A stretch of DNA of 64,000 nt from Streptomyces sp. CMB-StM0423 (GCF_002847285.1 NZ_CP025407.1:4620501-4684500), one strand, 5' to 3'; positions 25,076-34,558 are shown, counted from the first letter of the stretch. The notes: generated by a model from the letters alone, not told the origin. Translations and numbers: made by a program.

Positions 25076-26322
25076 CCCCCTTACAGACCCGCGCCGCCGA
25101 GACCGCCCGACAGCTCGCCCAGGCCCTTCGCGCCCCGGAGTACGTCACGGCCCGCGTCTCGCCACGCGCCGCGCCCACCCTGTGCTACGGGCTCGCCGGC
25201 ACCGCTCTCCTACACGCCTACCTCGCCCAAGCCGACCCCGGCGCCGAAGCCGCCGCCATCGCCCACTGGGACCAGGCACACAAACTGGCAGCAAAAGCAC
25301 CACCGGACGGAATCCACACCGGCCCGGGAGCACTTGCGGCCTCTCTGCTCATCGGCACCGGCTACCTTCCCGGCACCCCATACGACAAGACGCTGCCCCG
25401 AGCAACACGCTGGCTCAGCGCCCGCGCCTACGCCCTCGCCCAGCACCACCACCAACGCTCCGCACTCGGCGAAGGCACCCCGTGGGCCGTCTACGACGCG
25501 ATCAAGGGACTCGCCGGCATCGGCCGCGTCCTGCTCGCCGCACACCTCCGCGGCTACGGCACCGAGGCCGAACCCGGACTGCGAGCCGCGCTGAAGGCAC
25601 TAACGCACATGATCCTCACACCACACGGTTCCCGCCCAGGCTGGTGGCTCCCCGCCACCGAACACCCGCCGACCGTTCACGTGCACCCCTCAGGCGCCGC
25701 CACCACCGGCCTCGCCCACGGCGTCGCTGGCCCGCTCGCCACCCTCGCCATCGCACACACCGCCGGCCACACCTGCCCCGGACAAGCCGACGCGATCCAC
25801 ACCGCCGCCACCTGGCTCCAGAACTGGCGGGAGCCAGCAGGCACCTGGCCCCCGTACGTGAGCGGCAACGACCTTGACACCGGCTCGACAACCCGGCACA
25901 CCCCAGGAAGACGGGACGCCTGGTGCTACGGCGCCCCCGGCATCAGCAGCGCCCTCACCCTCGCCGCCGACGCCTTGAAGGAATCTACTCTGGCCCACGC
26001 CGGCCGACGTGCACTGGCCACCATGGGCGAACGGCCGTCCACGCAATGGGACACCGAAGGCCCAGCACTCTGCCACGGCACAGCAGGAGTTCTGCAGACC
26101 GCGGCGCAGTCCGGCTCCAACACTGTCGCCCGGCGAGCCGCGGAACACCTCGTCGCCACGGACACCCTCAAGCACCTCTCCGAGCAGCCGAACAACTCAG
26201 CCCAGGGCGAACCAGGCTTCCTGACGGGCGCCGCCGGCACCGCCCTGGTCCTCGCCGACTACTCGGGCCTCATCCCGACAGACTGCCCCGCCGCCTGGGA
26301 CTGCCTGATGCTGCTCACATGA
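25072..26322 (+). CDS. Lanthionine cyclase (LanC-like)
   Basis: This 416-residue protein has the LanC fold. Zinc ligands appear as WCYGAPG (Cys, near residue 285) and CHGTAG (Cys-His, near residue 328), both conserved in lanthipeptide cyclases. Repeats of G-x-x-G motifs mark the alpha/alpha toroid. LanC adds Cys thiols to dehydrated residues to form rings. The ATG overlaps the dehydratase stop by 4 bp. No transporter or protease follows, so export and leader removal must be provided elsewhere. Confidence 0.9.
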   Translation: MTPLQTRAAETARQLAQALRAPEYVTARVSPRAAPTLCYGLAGTALLHAYLAQADPGAEAAAIAHWDQAHKLAAKAPPDGIHTGPGALAASLLIGTGYLPGTPYDKTLPRATRWLSARAYALAQHHHQRSALGEGTPWAVYDAIKGLAGIGRVLLAAHLRGYGTEAEPGLRAALKALTHMILTPHGSRPGWWLPATEHPPTVHVHPSGAATTGLAHGVAGPLATLAIAHTAGHTCPGQADAIHTAATWLQNWREPAGTWPPYVSGNDLDTGSTTRHTPGRRDAWCYGAPGISSALTLAADALKESTLAHAGRRALATMGERPSTQWDTEGPALCHGTAGVLQTAAQSGSNTVARRAAEHLVATDTLKHLSEQPNNSAQGEPGFLTGAAGTALVLADYSGLIPTDCPAAWDCLMLLT

Positions 26323-26498
26323 GTAAACGCCGCAGGCCCGGACCGGGGAGAGCTTCATTGGCAGTCAGCCTGGCGTCACTCGATCGATGAACACGGCAGA
26401 CTGTCAAGGAGGTTAAGCATCATCGCTGCGAACGCCGTATGCCTCGGGCACCTACACCGACGCGGTGGCCGATGCCATCGCCCGCCTGGGGGTCTCGG

Positions 26499-26873
26499 TC
26501 AACGAGGCAATTCCTGTACCAGTTCGCTAACTTCCGCACGCCATGAGCGGACCTGGTCTCGGGTAGGGCCGATCTCGTACTGGTGGTAGTGGCACCCAAG
26601 GCAGAGGTGCGACCAGACGACGTTGGCCCTCCGGGCGATGGTCGCGGCGGTGTAGCAGCGCAGGCAGAGCATCTTCGCCCGCGTGGTGATGCCGGCCAGT
26701 CCCGGCGTCGCGGCGTCGAGCGTGCGATCGACCGCGATCTCCAGGGCGGTCCGCAGCGCGAGGGAGGCTCCACGGTGCCGACCGGCCGCCGAGGCTTCGA
26801 CGCTGGGGTCGGAGAGCAACTGGTCGGCTGTCAGCAGCAGCTCGTCGATCGAAGTACCAGCGGCGCCGGTCAC
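26499..26873 (-). CDS. Small Cys-rich protein coupled to SMC-like ATPase
   Basis: This is a 124-residue protein starting at a GTG that overlaps the stop of the ATPase gene (GTGA). The first half is helical. The second half has CLRCYTAATIARRANVVWSHLCLGCHYHQYEIG: two Cys-x-x-Cys pairs plus His residues, a probable zinc-binding fold. I do not recognise a named family. Strict coupling suggests it acts with the ATPase, for example as an adaptor or nuclease-associated subunit. Confidence 0.6.
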   Translation of the reverse strand: MTGAAGTSIDELLLTADQLLSDPSVEASAAGRHRGASLALRTALEIAVDRTLDAATPGLAGITTRAKMLCLRCYTAATIARRANVVWSHLCLGCHYHQYEIGPTRDQVRSWRAEVSELVQELPR

Positions 26874-29347
26874 TTTGCCACCTCCGTCTTGCGCACCTTC
26901 TGCGTGAGCTCGCTGATCTCGGTCACGAAGCGGTGCGCGTCGGCGATGCGGGTCCCCGTGGCGTGGGCACCGCTCTGACACTGCTTGAGGAGGTCCACCG
27001 CACGCGGGCCGCAACGGGTGCGGAGCTCCCGGTAGACATCGCCGGTGCGCCCGATATCGCCGAAGAAGGCCAGCGCGGCCATCTTCATGAGCTTGTCCGC
27101 GTCGGCCACGGCGGACTGCAGATCGTGCTCAGAGCCCCCGGAGCGGAGGTGCTGGACCCAGGCCGCCTCGACGAAGGCGTTCTCCAGCGCGATCCGGCAC
27201 AGTGCGGGAAGCACGTGGGTGCGGGCCGCATCCGGAAGACGCTCGGTACTGGCGAGAGCCCTGGCATCCGCGATCGCCTGGCGGACCGGATCGGTCACCG
27301 CTTTGACGTTCACCTTGGACGCCTTGCCCCGCTCGATCTCGAACACCGTGACCGGCAACTCCTGGGTCGTGAAAGCGCGCTGAAGCCGGGTGTCGTGGGT
27401 GAACACGACCACCTGCCGGTGCTCGCCGAGCTTGTGTAGGACCTGGGCGAGCCCGTTGACCTTGGCCGGGTCCATGGACTGCACGGGGTCATCGATGACA
27501 ATGAAGCCGAACGGGCTGTCGGCGGTGGCCGCACGGGGCAGGAACAAGGACAGCGCGAGAGAGTGCTGCTCTCCCTGGCTCATGACGCTCAGCGCCGAAG
27601 CCTCCTCCCTGTCGACGGTGACGTCCATGACGAGCTTGCGGACGTTGGCCCTCTCGCTGCCCTGGAGGCTCACCCGCTTGAGGTCGATGTCGCTCTCCTG
27701 GCGAAGCTTCTCCCAGATCCGCTGGGAGTGACCGGTGAAGCCCTCCATTCGCCTCTCTCGCAGCTCGGCGGTGAGATCCTTGACCCAGGTGCGGGCCTTC
27801 CTGACAGGGCCGAGCCGGGGCTCGGCGTCCACCGCGGTGCGGGCCTTCTCCATCCAGCTCGCCAGGCGCGTGACGAGCTGACGCCACCGTTCGTCCCGCT
27901 TCTCCAACTCCCGGACGGCGTTGTCCTTCACAGCGGCGCAGGCGTCGGCCAGGGTCAAGGCGGTGTCGTGGAAGCGCTGCACGAGCTGAGCCGGATCGCT
28001 GATCGCACGGCAGTCAAGCCATTCGTTCCAGGGATCGGTCAGGGCGACCGGGATCCGCTGAGGTGTCTCGATGAGGTTCTGAGCCGCCCGTGCTGCCGAC
28101 CGCAGTTCGCTACGCGCGTCCTCGGCGGTCTTCGCCTCCTGCCGGAGCAGGGTGATCTGGGCATCGGCGTCGGCGGCCCACGCGGCGTCGAGGACCCGTT
28201 CGGTGCCGCAGACCGGGCAGGACCCTTCGTCGGGATGACGGTCGCTGTGGGCCAGGGCCTTCTCCAGCAGGCCGACGCGCTGCAACGCGTCCTCGGCACC
28301 GGTCAGGCGCACATCCTCGACTCCGGCGAGCGCCTCGCGCAGCCGGTCCACCGCTGCTCCGACCTGCTCCAGGTCAGGTCCCCGCATGTCGACCGCGGCA
28401 CGCAGTTCGGCGAGGAGACCGTCATCGTCGAAGGGCAGGCCCGCCACGAGTCCGTCCAGCGCCTCGAAGTCAGGCCGGCCCTTCGTCTCAATGGCGATTA
28501 GCGCCTGGACCGCACGCTCGTCGTCCTCAAGTGCGTACAGCGCGGACGTGATCTCCGGCAGCTCGTGCTTCGCCGCCTTGATCGTGTCGCCCAGCGCCTT
28601 CTCCTGCAGCCCAAGGTGGTTGTACGCGGCGCTTAGCTGCCCGAGTCCGAGGATCGTGGCGATGGAGTCATACATCTGGGAGGGCTTGCCGCTGATCATG
28701 CGGCCGAGGTCGACGTACGACAGAAAGGGACGGTAGTCCGTCAGGGCCTGCTTCCATGCAGCCTGGTCGAGGGAGACCGCGCCGTGTCCCGGACGCCGGA
28801 ACGTGCCCACGCAGTCGGTGATGTTGTGGCCGGTCCAGGCACGAGTGAGCGTGCTCCGGCCGGTGTCGCCCTCGACGGCGAGCTTGACCTCGATCTCCGT
28901 CTTGGCCCCGCCGTGAAGGTTGCGCCAGTTGCTGGTGCGCGTCGCGTCCTGCCCGAGCCAACGCATGTTCGTGCCGGTGAACGCCGTCTCGACTGCTTCG
29001 GCGATGCTGGACTTCCCCGAGCCGTTGCGGCCCACGACGAGGGTGACACCCGGGCGGGGGCTGAGGTTCAGCCAGGCCCGAGGGCCGATGCCGCGGAAAC
29101 CTTCCACAGAGACGGAGTCGAGGAAGATCCGGCCCACGGGTGAATTCCCCGGGGTTTGCGCGCTGCCGAGTGCCTCGGTCACAAGTGCCTTCACGGGTTC
29201 GCCGAGGGGCGCGGCAGCCAGACGTGCCTCCACGAGCTCGGCGAGCGGCCCGGACTCGGGGGCAGGAGCCTGCGAGGCGGGCGTCGTGGAAGGGGACGCG
29301 GCAGGCTGATCCTGTTCTGAACTGGTCATGGGAGCGTTGTCAGCCAT
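26870..29347 (-). CDS. SMC/Rad50-like AAA ATPase with zinc hook
   Basis: This is an 825-residue protein. Walker A is GRNGSGKS (106-113). Two coiled-coil segments flank a CPVC hook (377-380). The ABC signature is SQGEQ (589-593) and Walker B is FIVIDDP (614-620) with the D-loop just after. This is the order of SbcC/Rad50/RecF-type ATPases. Such proteins act in DNA repair and in defence systems (for example Lamassu-type and PARIS-like loci); the role here is unknown. The ATG at 29347 was chosen for its GGAGGT 6 bp upstream. The gene is divergent from the type I restriction operon, with a palindromic site between them. There is no N-terminal domain beyond a Pro/Ala-rich leader of about 70 residues. 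Confidence 0.8.
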   Translation of the reverse strand: MADNAPMTSSEQDQPAASPSTTPASQAPAPESGPLAELVEARLAAAPLGEPVKALVTEALGSAQTPGNSPVGRIFLDSVSVEGFRGIGPRAWLNLSPRPGVTLVVGRNGSGKSSIAEAVETAFTGTNMRWLGQDATRTSNWRNLHGGAKTEIEVKLAVEGDTGRSTLTRAWTGHNITDCVGTFRRPGHGAVSLDQAAWKQALTDYRPFLSYVDLGRMISGKPSQMYDSIATILGLGQLSAAYNHLGLQEKALGDTIKAAKHELPEITSALYALEDDERAVQALIAIETKGRPDFEALDGLVAGLPFDDDGLLAELRAAVDMRGPDLEQVGAAVDRLREALAGVEDVRLTGAEDALQRVGLLEKALAHSDRHPDEGSCPVCGTERVLDAAWAADADAQITLLRQEAKTAEDARSELRSAARAAQNLIETPQRIPVALTDPWNEWLDCRAISDPAQLVQRFHDTALTLADACAAVKDNAVRELEKRDERWRQLVTRLASWMEKARTAVDAEPRLGPVRKARTWVKDLTAELRERRMEGFTGHSQRIWEKLRQESDIDLKRVSLQGSERANVRKLVMDVTVDREEASALSVMSQGEQHSLALSLFLPRAATADSPFGFIVIDDPVQSMDPAKVNGLAQVLHKLGEHRQVVVFTHDTRLQRAFTTQELPVTVFEIERGKASKVNVKAVTDPVRQAIADARALASTERLPDAARTHVLPALCRIALENAFVEAAWVQHLRSGGSEHDLQSAVADADKLMKMAALAFFGDIGRTGDVYRELRTRCGPRAVDLLKQCQSGAHATGTRIADAHRFVTEISELTQKVRKTEVAK

Positions 29348-29445
29348 GGGGAGACCTCCGGATCTCGACTGTGGCGAGCACCAGGTGTCGGTGCGTCGTG
29401 CGAGCACCAGAGTGAGACCGGAAGGCTTGGGAACTCGTTGGAGAT

Positions 29446-29467
29446 CCTGATAACCCGGGTTATCAGG
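29446..29467. promoter_or_regulatory. Perfect 22-bp palindrome in divergent promoter region
   Basis: CCTGATAACCC (29446-29456) is followed directly by its exact reverse complement (29457-29467), with no spacer. It lies 99 bp before the SMC-like ATPase start and 115 bp before the restriction operon start, so a protein bound here could control both. The DNA-binding N-terminus of the first operon protein is one candidate binder. Confidence 0.6.
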
Positions 29468-29581
29468 CTTCCTTTCGTTGCCCTTGTCGTGTTCGCTGTA
29501 GGGTTCTGCCAGCCTCAGAGCCCGTTGATCGGCCGGTGAGGATGCCCGAACAGGACCGGTACGGAAGGGGGAGTGAAGCGG

Positions 29582-31723
29582 GTGACCAGCACACGCGAAG
29601 GAGCCGTGTCGCCCATCGTGCCCGAGCCGTCGGCCTGGCGGATCACATATGCGGAAATCGCCACCCTCGCCCAGGTACGTCGGCCCGTCCCCACCAACTG
29701 GAGCCGCAGGCATTCGGACTTTCCCGCTCCCGTCGCCCACGAAGGAGGGCGGCCCCTGTTCGACGCGCGCGCGGTCGTCGACTGGTTGACGAGGACGGGT
29801 CGCGGCAACGCCGAACCCCGCCGTTTGCAGGCCGAACTGGCCCTGTACACCCTCGCTGCCTGGCGGACGCCTGCCCTTTCCGCCTCCGTTCTGGTGGGGG
29901 CGCTGACTGCGCTGATCTGCCTGCGCCAACAACTCGACATTCCTCTCTCGGGCCAGAGCTGGGACGCCGTTCTCACCCAGGCCGACGAGCTCGATCCCGA
30001 GGACACGTCCTTGTCGGCCGAGTTGCAGGCCGTCCCGGAGTCGGACCGCCTCGGCCCCGAGCTGGCGGTGTTGGCTGACGAGCTGACCGAGGCCGCCTAC
30101 ACCGCACCCGAGGCTTTCGACTGGGTCCTGGAGGCCCGCCGCCGCCTCGGCTCCCACGACCTGGTCGCCGACGAGCCCACCCCGGCCGTGGTACGCGCCC
30201 TCGCTGCGCTGTCCGGTGTCGACACCCTCGACGAAGGCTCCGTCGTCGCCGCCCCGCACGCGCGCTCCGGCGACCTGCTCGCCGCCCTGCACGCCCGGGC
30301 CGCCGAGGACTCCGGCCACACCTACCTCGCCGCCGACCCCGACCCGGTGCGGGCCCGCCTGGTTCGTCGCCGGATGCTCGTCCGAGGCGTGAACGAGTTC
30401 GACCTCGGCGTCACCGAGGGGGAGGACCTGCCCGTCGACGACTGGGGATACCCCCATCTGCTGGTCTCCGTCCTCCCCTACGAGTCGGGGGAGAACCGCA
30501 GCCCACAGGCCGTCCTGGAACAGGTACAGGCACTCACCGACTACCTCGACGAAGGCTCGACAGCCGTCGTTCTCGGCCCCGCCGATGTGCTCGTACGCCC
30601 GTTCCCCCGGCACAGCGAGGCCGACCGTCTGCGCCGGTCCTTCCTCCGGGACGGTTTACTCAAGGCCGCGGTGAGCCTGCCCGACGGCGCGTTCCCCTAC
30701 CGTCCCGGCTACCGCACCGCCCTCTGGGTGCTGGCCCGCACCTCGGCGGAACACCGCACGGGCCTGGTCCTCCTCGCCGATTACTCTGCGCAGCCGCTCA
30801 CCGACACGGTTCTCGACGTGCTTGCCGAGGACATCGCCATCTGGCGCGCCGCCTCCTGGCGCGGCGACCGCCACCACGAACCCCGCCACGCGCTGATCGT
30901 CCCCGCGAAGGACCTCGATGACCGGCCGGGCACCGCCTTCACCATCCAGCACCCCCCGCCCATGGCCCGCTACACCCGGGGCGTCATCGAGCGTCCGGTC
31001 CGCATCAGCGCCCTGGAGCAGCGCCTGACGGAGCTGCACGAGCAAGCCCGGCAGCGCGCCGACCTGCGCGCGGCGCTGAGCGCCCATGCCGTGCTGCGCC
31101 CCGACGACCAGCCCATGCGGCGCACCACCGTCCGCCGGCTCGTCGACGACCGGCGCCTGCGCCGACGCCCCGGGCACCGTTTCGCCGACGAACACCTCAG
31201 GGCAGACGGCCACTACACCGTGCTCACCCCCGACGAGGTCCTCGGCATCGCCCGCCCGGGCGGACGCCGCATCGACCGCGGAGTCCTCCTCACCGGCTAC
31301 GAGCACGCCCTGTTCACCGAGCCGGGCGACATCGTCGTCACCACGAGCCCCCGCTTCGGCACCTACGTCGACGAAGCGGGTCTGTCCCTGGTGGCTGCCC
31401 CGGCCCGTATCCTCCGCGTCCACCCCGACGCCGACCCGCCGGTGCTGCCACGGGTACTTGCAGCGCTGCTGCGGGCGGCCGCCGCCGAGTACGCGCGTAC
31501 CAGTGGCGCGGTGCGGGCCTCGCGAGGTATCGAAGACCTCCTCATCCCCGACCTGAGCGGGCGCGAGGCCGAACGCTTCGACTCCGTGCTCGCGGAGATC
31601 GAGACTCGCGCGCACCTCCTGCGGGAGCAGTCCGCCGCTCTCGACGACCTGGTCCGCCTCACCGCCGCCGGCATCGCCGACGGCACGCTCACCCTCCAGC
31701 ACCTCCCCGGAACCGACGACTGA
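29582..31723 (+). CDS. HTH plus degenerate methyltransferase-like (M/S-like) protein
   Basis: This is a 713-residue protein. Residues about 20-75 form a winged helix-turn-helix (ITYAEIATLAQVRRPVPTNWSRRHSDFPAP, then LFDARAVVDWL). The middle (about 200-420) has the layout of an N6-adenine methyltransferase, but the S-adenosylmethionine motif is VVAAPHARSGDLL instead of DPACGSG, and the NPPY/F motif appears as SVLPYES, so catalysis is unlikely. The C-terminal part (about 530-700) resembles a type I specificity domain (PGDIVVTTSPRFGTYVDEAG) and ends in a coiled coil. It starts the hsd operon 16 bp before hsdM. A GTG at 29573 is another possible start. It could target or regulate the restriction complex. 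Confidence 0.6.
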   Translation: MTSTREGAVSPIVPEPSAWRITYAEIATLAQVRRPVPTNWSRRHSDFPAPVAHEGGRPLFDARAVVDWLTRTGRGNAEPRRLQAELALYTLAAWRTPALSASVLVGALTALICLRQQLDIPLSGQSWDAVLTQADELDPEDTSLSAELQAVPESDRLGPELAVLADELTEAAYTAPEAFDWVLEARRRLGSHDLVADEPTPAVVRALAALSGVDTLDEGSVVAAPHARSGDLLAALHARAAEDSGHTYLAADPDPVRARLVRRRMLVRGVNEFDLGVTEGEDLPVDDWGYPHLLVSVLPYESGENRSPQAVLEQVQALTDYLDEGSTAVVLGPADVLVRPFPRHSEADRLRRSFLRDGLLKAAVSLPDGAFPYRPGYRTALWVLARTSAEHRTGLVLLADYSAQPLTDTVLDVLAEDIAIWRAASWRGDRHHEPRHALIVPAKDLDDRPGTAFTIQHPPPMARYTRGVIERPVRISALEQRLTELHEQARQRADLRAALSAHAVLRPDDQPMRRTTVRRLVDDRRLRRRPGHRFADEHLRADGHYTVLTPDEVLGIARPGGRRIDRGVLLTGYEHALFTEPGDIVVTTSPRFGTYVDEAGLSLVAAPARILRVHPDADPPVLPRVLAALLRAAAAEYARTSGAVRASRGIEDLLIPDLSGREAERFDSVLAEIETRAHLLREQSAALDDLVRLTAAGIADGTLTLQHLPGTDD

Positions 31724-31739
31724 AGGAGACGGTCTGCCC

Positions 31740-33359
31740 ATGGCTACCGCAGTGAAGAAACCCACCGAACAGGCGGAATTGTTCAGCGCCTCCACCGCCA
31801 AGGAGATCCAGGCGATCCTGTGGAAGGCCGCTGACAAGCTGCGCGGCTCCATCGACGCCGCGCAGTACAAGGAGTTCGTCCTCGGCCTGATCTTCCTGAA
31901 GTACGTCTCCGACGCCTTCGACGAGCGCCGCTCCGAGCTCGCCGCGGAACTCGCCGATGACGGCATCACCGAGGACCGGATGGACGACTTCCTGGAGGAC
32001 CGGGACGAGTACACCGGCGCCCACGTCTTCTGGGTTCCGGAGACCGCCCGTTGGACGTGGATCGCCACTCACGCCAAGAGCCAGGGCGTCGGCAAGCTGC
32101 TTGACGACGCGATGGACTCCGTCATGCGTGAGAACGCCTCGCTCACCGGCGTCCTGCCGAAGATCTTCAACCGCGACAACGTGGACCAGAAGCGCCTCGG
32201 CGAACTTGTCGACCTCATCAGCGACGCCCGCTTCGGCGGCAGCGGTGACAAGCCGGCGCAGGACGTTCTGGGTGAGGTGTACGAGTACTTCCTCGGCAAC
32301 TTCGCTCGGGCCGAGGGCAAGAGGGGCGGCGAGTTCTACACGCCGCAGTCCGTCGTCCGGCTGATCGTGGAGATCCTGGAGCCGTACCAGGGGCGGGTCT
32401 ACGACCCGGCGTGCGGCTCGGGCGGCATGTTCGTCCAGGCGGCCAAGTTCATCGAGGCCCACGCCGGGCGCGCACACAAGGCCGACATCTCGGTTTTCGG
32501 CCAGGAGCTCAACGAGCGCACCTGGCGCCTGGGCAAGATGAACCTCGCCATTCACGGCATCGACGGCAACCTCGCTCCCCGCTGGGGCGACACCTTCGCC
32601 GACGACAAGCACCCCGACCTCAAGGCCGACTTCGTCATGGCCAACCCGCCGTTCAACATCAAGGACTGGGCGAGGGACGAGAGCGACCCGCGGTGGAAGT
32701 ACGGGGTACCGCCGAAGACCAACGCTAACTACGCCTGGCTCCAGCACATGATCTCCAAGCTGGGCGAGCGCGGTACCGCCGGGATCGTCCTGGCCAACGG
32801 TTCGATGAGCTCCCAGCAGAGCGGCGAGGGCGGGATCCGTCAGGCACTGGTTGAGGCCGACCTGGTGGCCTGCATGGTGGCCATGCCCTCCCAACTGTTC
32901 CGCACGACGCAGATCCCGGCCTGTCTGTGGTTCCTGGCCAAGGACAAGACTCCGCAGGGCGCAAAGCGCCTGGACGACCGGCGTGGCGAGATCCTGTTCA
33001 TCGACGCCCGGAACATGGGCGAGATGGTGGACCGGACGGAGCGCGTGCTGACGGAGGCCGACCTGGCGAAGATCGCTGGTGCCTATCACGCGTGGCGGGG
33101 TGTGGGGTCGGCTCGTGAGGCGGGGCTTACGTACGAGGACGAGGCTGGGTTCTGCTTCTCGGCCGACCTCGCGACGGTCCGGGAGCACGGGTACGTGCTG
33201 ACACCGGGGCGGTATGTGGGGGCTGTGGAGGCGGTGGAGGAGAGCACGGAGGCGGTGGGGGAGCGGATCGCTGCGCTGACGGAGGAGTTGTTCGCGTTGT
33301 TCGACAGGTCGGCGGAGCTGGAGAAGACGGTTCGGGAGCAGCTGGAGGGCATCGGATGA
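31740..33359 (+). CDS. Type I restriction-modification methyltransferase subunit
   Basis: This is a 539-residue HsdM. The N-terminal helical domain is followed by the catalytic domain with motif I DPACGSGGMF (222-231) and motif IV NPPF (302-305), typical of N6-adenine methyltransferases. It works with HsdS to methylate one adenine on each strand of a bipartite site. AAGGAGA precedes the ATG. The stop overlaps hsdS by 4 bp (ATGA). Codon use and length are normal. Confidence 0.95.
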   Translation: MATAVKKPTEQAELFSASTAKEIQAILWKAADKLRGSIDAAQYKEFVLGLIFLKYVSDAFDERRSELAAELADDGITEDRMDDFLEDRDEYTGAHVFWVPETARWTWIATHAKSQGVGKLLDDAMDSVMRENASLTGVLPKIFNRDNVDQKRLGELVDLISDARFGGSGDKPAQDVLGEVYEYFLGNFARAEGKRGGEFYTPQSVVRLIVEILEPYQGRVYDPACGSGGMFVQAAKFIEAHAGRAHKADISVFGQELNERTWRLGKMNLAIHGIDGNLAPRWGDTFADDKHPDLKADFVMANPPFNIKDWARDESDPRWKYGVPPKTNANYAWLQHMISKLGERGTAGIVLANGSMSSQQSGEGGIRQALVEADLVACMVAMPSQLFRTTQIPACLWFLAKDKTPQGAKRLDDRRGEILFIDARNMGEMVDRTERVLTEADLAKIAGAYHAWRGVGSAREAGLTYEDEAGFCFSADLATVREHGYVLTPGRYVGAVEAVEESTEAVGERIAALTEELFALFDRSAELEKTVREQLEGIG

Positions 33360-34558
33360 ACGAGTTGACGTTGGCAGACCTCTGCGAGCTCGTAGTGGAC
33401 TGCAAGAACCGTACGCCGCCCGAGGCCGCTCCTGGAGAACGCACCGTAGGGTTTGCCATCGGAACGCCGCACATTATTAATGGACGAATTCGACTCTCGG
33501 AAGCAAAGCTGGTGAGCCAGGAGACCTTCGACACCTGGACGGCTCGCGCGATTCCTCGGGCGGGTGACATCATTCTCACCCGCGAGGCCCCTGTGGGGCG
33601 AGTTGGCCGCATCGAAGAAGGTATGCAAATCTGCCTCGGGCAGAGGACAATGCTGCTGCGTCCGAACATGCTGCGCTCGGATTCACGCTTCCTTCATTAC
33701 TTCCTCTTGAGTCCCGCGGTTCAGGATCTCTTGCACGCCCAAGCGTCCGGTTCAACTGTGGCGCATTTGCGTGTTGCTCAGGTCCGCGACCTAAAGCTTC
33801 CGTCAGTCCCGAACGTGGACGAGCAACGACGAATCGGTGCTGCGCTCGGGGTGCTGGATGACAAGATCGCTGTAAACGAGCGCATCGCGGTCACGGCCCT
33901 TGAGCTAAGCGATTCCTTGTTCGCCCAGGCGGCGATTAGTCTCGATTTCAGCGAGGAGACTTTCGGCTCCGTTGCCACGGTTGCTGGCGGGGGAACTCCG
34001 AGTACCAAGGTAGACGACTACTGGGGCGGCGTATTCTCCTGGACCACTCCGTCGGATGTGACAGCCCTCTTGTCCCCGTATCTGTTCGAGACGAGTCGGA
34101 GCATCACTGAACATGGTCTCGAGAACTGCGCCTCTCAGCTTTATCCTGTGCAATCGATCTTTATGACCTCCCGTGCCACCATTGGCGCCTTTGCTTTGCC
34201 GCAGATTCCTGCGGCGGTGAATCAGGGGTTTATCGTGGTGATTCCTTCGAACGAGGACATGCGCTGGTGGCTCCTGCACGAGATGCGCTCGCGTGTGGAC
34301 GAAATGATCAGCTTGGCTAACGGATCCACCTTCCTGGAGCTGAGTCGCAAGAACTTCAAGGCCATGCAGATTCGGCTCCCCGAGGCGCCAGAGATTGCAG
34401 CCTTTGCCCAGAAAGTAGCCCCTCTACACGCGGCGGCCATCACAAGCGCCCGAGAGAACAGGAATCTCTCAACCCTCCGCGACATCCTCCTCTCCCAGCT
34501 CATGTCCGGCCACCTTCGCGTCAAAGACGCCGAGAAGATTGTCGAGGACCACACATGA
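33356..34558 (+). CDS. Type I specificity subunit
   Basis: This is a 400-residue HsdS with two target-recognition domains of about 190 residues each. Each is followed by a helical conserved region: DEQRRIGAALGVLDDKIAVNE at the end of the first, and a similar EIAAFAQKVAPLHAA and on at the end of the second. Repeat G-x-x-I/L-T-R-E-A-P-x-G and S-R-A-x-I-G motifs mark each domain. The base composition is visibly less G+C rich than in hsdM and hsdR, which fits exchange of recognition domains. The recognition sequence cannot be read from this. Starts and stops overlap neighbours (ATGA on both sides). Confidence 0.9.
   Translation: MNELTLADLCELVVDCKNRTPPEAAPGERTVGFAIGTPHIINGRIRLSEAKLVSQETFDTWTARAIPRAGDIILTREAPVGRVGRIEEGMQICLGQRTMLLRPNMLRSDSRFLHYFLLSPAVQDLLHAQASGSTVAHLRVAQVRDLKLPSVPNVDEQRRIGAALGVLDDKIAVNERIAVTALELSDSLFAQAAISLDFSEETFGSVATVAGGGTPSTKVDDYWGGVFSWTTPSDVTALLSPYLFETSRSITEHGLENCASQLYPVQSIFMTSRATIGAFALPQIPAAVNQGFIVVIPSNEDMRWWLLHEMRSRVDEMISLANGSTFLELSRKNFKAMQIRLPEAPEIAAFAQKVAPLHAAAITSARENRNLSTLRDILLSQLMSGHLRVKDAEKIVEDHT

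Noticed and set aside
26426..26530. Short frame after lanC (TPYASGTYTDAVADAIARLG)
   Set aside because: It looks coding-like for about 33 residues, but a stop lies just upstream and no start codon fits the AAGGAGG at 26407. It is too short to support.
29348..30613. Long N-terminal extension of the SMC-like ATPase frame
   Set aside because: It is the antisense of the operon's first gene. GGAGGT before the ATG at 29347 sets the start.
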